Below are positions 5,900 to 8,076 of a DNA stretch of 8,076 nt, piece after piece (within the stretch, counting starts at the first letter, position 1; each line of letters opens with the position of its first letter). The translations under genes and the position numbers were made by a program. The notes beneath the pieces are model-generated. The model saw only the letters and a list, made by a program, of their open reading frames with translations. It made no database searches and had not been told where the DNA came from. Source of the stretch: Lachnospiraceae bacterium (GTDB lineage: Bacteria; Bacillota; Clostridia; Lachnospirales; Lachnospiraceae); contig JAAWLS010000093.1 of NCBI GenBank assembly GCA_022798035.1, forward strand, positions 1 through 8,076, read 5' to 3'.

Positions 5900-6433
5900 T
5901 TGAAAGCCTGGGAACTGGAAAAATGCATAGATGAATTCGGCACAGAAATATATCGGTTTTGCCTGAAACTATGCATGGACAAAACAAATGCGGAAGATTT
6001 ATATCAGCAGACATTTCTGAAAGCCTTGGAAAGCGATATGGAACTTAACTGGGAGCAGAACCCGAAAGCATTGTTTTTCTCTTTCTCATATCATCTTTGG
6101 AAAAGTGAGCAGCGAAAAAATGCCCGTCGTTTTGCAATTGCTCCTTGTGTCAATTTAGATGGGACAAATGAAGATTTGCTTCATTCCGGGGAAAATATGG
6201 AAGAAAATGTAGTCAGGCAGGAAATGACTGCAGAGATAAACAGAATCATTGAGAACCTGCCCGAAAAAATCCGGATTCCCCTGACACTTTACTATTTATT
6301 TGAACAATCCGTTGATGAAATAGCAAAGGCAATAAAAAAGCCGTCGGGTACGGTAAAGAGCCGGTTGTTTAAGGGGAGAGGCCTTATCAAAAAAAGATTG
6401 GAGGAATTAGGATATGGAAAACAAGAATTATGA
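5900..6433 (+). CDS. ECF-type RNA polymerase sigma factor
   Basis: 177 residues, a normal ECF length. The start is TTG at 5900, set by AGGAGGTGA at 5887-5895. Region 2 covers roughly residues 10-80, with DEFGTEIYRFCLKLCMDKTNAEDLYQQTFLKAL as its -10-recognising core (broken here as DEFGTEIYRFC and NAEDLYQQTFLKAL). Region 4 covers roughly 115-172: INRIIENLPEKIRIPLTLYY, then the helix-turn-helix SVDEIAKAIKKPSGTVKSRL that reads the -35 box. There is no region 1 or 3. The stop overlaps the next gene by 20 bases, so translation is probably coupled, which fits a sigma/anti-sigma pair. Its regulon beyond its own operon cannot be read from this window. Confidence 0.93.
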   Translation: MKAWELEKCIDEFGTEIYRFCLKLCMDKTNAEDLYQQTFLKALESDMELNWEQNPKALFFSFSYHLWKSEQRKNARRFAIAPCVNLDGTNEDLLHSGENMEENVVRQEMTAEINRIIENLPEKIRIPLTLYYLFEQSVDEIAKAIKKPSGTVKSRLFKGRGLIKKRLEELGYGKQEL

Positions 6434-6788
6434 AAACAATTTGAATGAACTAATCCGAATGTCAATGGAATTAGAGGATGAGCCGTCTCCCGAATTAAAT
6501 GTTCGCTTAAAAGCGGAACTCTATCAGAGAGAAGCGGCTATACAGAAAAAACGAACGCATTCCGTTTCTCTTTGGTTTGTTCCGATGATTTTAAATCTTA
6601 TATCATTTTCACTATTTGCAGTATTTGCCCTTTTGATGATTTCAAATCCCTATATTGCTAAGCTGGCTGCAGGTATTTGCCTGTATATGGGCTTAGCAGG
6701 CATTTTAATTACATGGCTGGGTGTGAGAAGGGCGAATCTGAAAAAAGATGTTATGGTTCATATTCAGAAAAGAGGTATGTTGTCATGA
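6414..6788 (+). CDS. Small two-helix membrane protein, probable anti-sigma factor
   Basis: 124 residues. An acidic, soluble N-terminal part of about 48 residues (with EDEPSPELNVRLKAEL) is followed by two hydrophobic segments, about 51-76 (SLWFVPMILNLISFSLFAVF) and 79-103 (KLAAGICLYMGLAGILITW), and a short basic tail. I recognise no named domain; there is no zinc-binding HxxxCxxC anti-sigma motif. The position, overlapping an ECF sigma gene by 20 bases at its front and the next gene by ATGA at its end, and the layout of soluble head plus membrane helices are those of membrane anti-sigma factors that hold the sigma factor until a signal arrives. The start at 6414 has GGAGGAATTAGG just upstream inside the sigma gene. 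The role is inference from context. Confidence 0.82.
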   Translation: MENKNYENNLNELIRMSMELEDEPSPELNVRLKAELYQREAAIQKKRTHSVSLWFVPMILNLISFSLFAVFALLMISNPYIAKLAAGICLYMGLAGILITWLGVRRANLKKDVMVHIQKRGMLS

Positions 6789-7675
6789 ATAAAAATGTAG
6801 GGAAATTACTTGGTTATATTGGCATTCCTGCTGTGATACTGGTTATCCTGCTGCGCTTTGGACTGTTTTTTTTCAAAAGTGATGGTTTCAGCGGCATGTC
6901 CATGGTATTTCCGCTGCTGGCTGCTGGTATCTTGATATTTGCTGTGCTCATGTCCGGATTTTTTTCAGCATGGGTGTATCAGGATTGCAGGAAAAGAAAG
7001 GATGACGGCGTTCTTTGGGCTGCTATCACTTTTGCAGCCACCCCGTTTATTGGGCTGCTTGTCTACTTTTTACGCCGTTTGGAAGTGAAACAAAGCTGTG
7101 CTGTCTGCGGGCACTCAGTTTCTTTGAAAGCAAAATATTGTGAAGAATGTGGTTCTAAGATAGAACACAGGGAGGAGAGAGAAGATATGGAAATGAAACA
7201 GACGCATCATATTAGTTACATTGTCATGGGCACAATCAGTATGATACTTATGGCCGCCTGCCTTACCGGCTTTATTGTGAATGTCGCTTCTGGAAAAGGA
7301 ATCAATTCAGACATTACTTCTAACGACCGGATATGGAATATGGGAGGTATCAGTATGAATTACCAAAATATGAAAGACGGGGTGTGGACGTTAGATTTTA
7401 GAAGTGCCAGCGATGGGTTTATCGCGCAGGAAGATATGGTTCTCCACAATGCAGAGACAGAGGTTTTATATGCTGATATTTCCTGCGGCGCCGTTCCGGA
7501 TAATTCAAGCATTACGTTGTATTTGGTACAGGGCGGTATAGTAAAATCCTTTGACGTTACAAATCTTTCTGAGCCATTGGAATATTCTTTGTATGAATTT
7601 GAAAATGGTGAAATTCATGTTCGTTTATTGATTGAAGGGGTTGAAGATACAATTTCCAAAATCTATATCAAATGA
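6785..7675 (+). CDS. Membrane protein with internal zinc ribbon, third gene of the sigma operon
   Basis: 296 residues from the ATG at 6785, which overlaps the previous stop (ATGA) and has AGAGG about nine bases before it; the frame is open earlier but inside the upstream gene. Three hydrophobic segments come first, about 9-30, 41-64 and 76-96, with VYQDCRKRKDDGVLW between the second and third. A zinc ribbon follows at 105-123, CAVCG and CEECG (C105, C108, C119, C122). A further helix lies at about 144-167 and then a domain of about 125 residues, rich in strands and probably outside the cell. The zinc ribbon sits on a loop between membrane helices, presumably inside. I do not recognise the family of the C-terminal domain. 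By position it may sense or transmit a signal to the probable anti-sigma factor, or be an effector of the response; both are inference. Confidence 0.85.
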   Translation: MNKNVGKLLGYIGIPAVILVILLRFGLFFFKSDGFSGMSMVFPLLAAGILIFAVLMSGFFSAWVYQDCRKRKDDGVLWAAITFAATPFIGLLVYFLRRLEVKQSCAVCGHSVSLKAKYCEECGSKIEHREEREDMEMKQTHHISYIVMGTISMILMAACLTGFIVNVASGKGINSDITSNDRIWNMGGISMNYQNMKDGVWTLDFRSASDGFIAQEDMVLHNAETEVLYADISCGAVPDNSSITLYLVQGGIVKSFDVTNLSEPLEYSLYEFENGEIHVRLLIEGVEDTISKIYIK

Positions 7676-7720
7676 GGAGAAATGCAGACAGCTGGAACCA
7701 GAAAATTCATCCAGCGTCAG

Positions 7721-7754
7721 AGGCAGGCATTACGGTTATCGGTTTTGCCTGCCT
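7721..7754 (+). terminator. Hairpin after the sigma operon, weak terminator candidate
   Basis: AGGCAGGCA (7721-7729) and its perfect complement TGCCTGCCT (7746-7754) flank a 16-base loop. Only TTTGCTGCTT follows, so it lacks a proper T run. It may slow or stabilise the end of the operon transcript. From 7676 to the window end there is no intact gene: this hairpin, a TetR fragment, repeats B and A and a terminator fill the stretch. Confidence 0.45.
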
Positions 7755-7789
7755 TTGCTGCTTAGTCAGCCTTTCGTAAACGTGATTGA

Positions 7790-7915
7790 CAATATGTTTT
7801 GAAGACAAGCAGAGAGCTGATTCAGCAGCAGGGATGTTCTGCGATTAATATCCGTTCTGCTGCGGCAGCCTGCGAGGTGTCGGTGGGTTCCATTTACAAT
7901 GTTTCTCAAGACTGA
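7790..7915 (+). pseudogene. N-terminal fragment of a TetR-family regulator
   Basis: The frame between stops reads LKTSRELIQQQGCSAINIRS (from 7799), then AAAACEVSVGSIYN (to 7900). This is the helix-turn-helix of a TetR regulator, compare the usual pattern of LixxxG, iRxIAxxxGVSxGsiYnyF. Similarity stops exactly at the YN that should be followed by an aromatic pair and a Lys, and the frame then enters repeat B copy 2, giving VSQD and a TGA. An in-frame TGA at 7787-7789 lies just upstream and no ribosome binding site is visible, so the start is lost as well. The ligand-binding part is not in the window. Called a relic. Confidence 0.7.
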
Positions 7916-7948
7916 GGAGAGCTGAAGTGGGCCTGTCCACTTTGCTCT
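7903..7948 (+). repeat. Structured repeat B, copy 2
   Basis: Hairpin TTCTCA-AGAC-TGAGGA (7903-7918), then AAGTGGG-CCTG-TCCACTT (7925-7942) enclosed by AGAGC (7918-7922) and GCTCT (7944-7948). It matches the copy at 3209-3262 in both hairpin cores. It begins where TetR similarity ends and runs straight into repeat A copy 2. Confidence 0.75.
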
Positions 7949-8043
7949 CATATAGGAAATTCCTTCGGATTTCCTACATGACAAAAAACAAATATGCACA
8001 CGCAAATGCAGAAGAAGTATGTCGCTGACGCGACGCATTTGCG
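7949..8043 (+). repeat. Structured repeat A, copy 2
   Basis: First hairpin: CATATAGGAAAT (7949-7960) with ATTTCCTACATG (7969-7980), one A-C mismatch; 28 of 32 bases match copy 1. Linker ACAAAAAACAAATATGCACA. Second hairpin: CGCAAATGC (8001-8009) with the perfect complement GCATTTGCG (8035-8043), an AGAAGAAGTAT asymmetric loop, and an inner GTCGC-TGAC-GCGAC hairpin. The arms of the second hairpin differ from copy 1 but the design is the same. Confidence 0.8.
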
Positions 8044-8047
8044 GCGC

Positions 8048-8076
8048 AGAATTTCGTAAAACGAAATTCTTTTTTA
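8048..8076 (+). terminator. Intrinsic terminator at the end of repeat A copy 2
   Basis: AGAATTTCGT (8048-8057), loop AAA, perfect complement ACGAAATTCT (8061-8070), then a run of T to 8075. It follows repeat A by four bases and points along the plus strand, so it could define the 3' end of a transcript that covers repeats B and A. Confidence 0.88.

Noticed and set aside
7786..7791. Perfect TTGACA box near the TetR fragment
   Set aside because: No -10 box at 16 to 18 bases; the bases there are GCAGAG-like, so no promoter is called.

Overview
The window looks like a piece of a Firmicutes chromosome, most likely a gut-type Clostridia (Lachnospiraceae-like). The reasons are moderately AT-rich DNA, strong AGGAGG-type ribosome binding sites, TTG and GTG starts, an anaerobe's superoxide reductase, and membrane GGDEF and radical SAM proteins of a kind familiar from that group. 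This placement is inference from gene style; no rRNA or marker gene is present.

Layout: (1) 1-1100, the 3' end of a DUF3427-type superfamily II helicase followed closely by a MutT-like Nudix hydrolase. (2) 1208-1764, a self-contained desulfoferrodoxin (superoxide reductase) unit with a sigma-A promoter, a perfect palindrome at the predicted transcription start, and a terminator. (3) 1783-3098, a good promoter driving a wrecked locus: a membrane GGDEF (diguanylate cyclase) gene with frameshifts, joined to the C-terminal part of an alpha/beta hydrolase, itself frameshifted, then a terminator. (4) 3101-3262, structured repeats A1 and B1. (5) 3213-5806, an HxlR-type redox or ligand-responsive regulator on the minus strand, divergent from two tandem paralogous radical SAM genes that share an unusual CX4CX2C cluster motif; palindromes overlap the promoter between them. 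(6) 5843-7675, a three-gene overlapping operon: ECF sigma factor, a small two-helix membrane protein (probable anti-sigma) and a membrane protein with a zinc ribbon and a predicted outside domain, preceded by an ECF-like promoter that suggests autoregulation. (7) 7676-8076, a truncated TetR N-terminus that runs directly into repeat B2, followed by repeat A2 and a perfect intrinsic terminator.

The clearest unexplained structure is the pair of repeats A and B. Both are built of hairpins, and between the two copies of A the paired arms change while pairing and the internal loop are kept. Each B copy sits at the 3' end of a transcription-regulator reading frame. The two most interesting gene sets are the HxlR/double radical SAM cassette and the sigma/anti-sigma/zinc-ribbon operon; neither can be given a substrate or signal from sequence alone.
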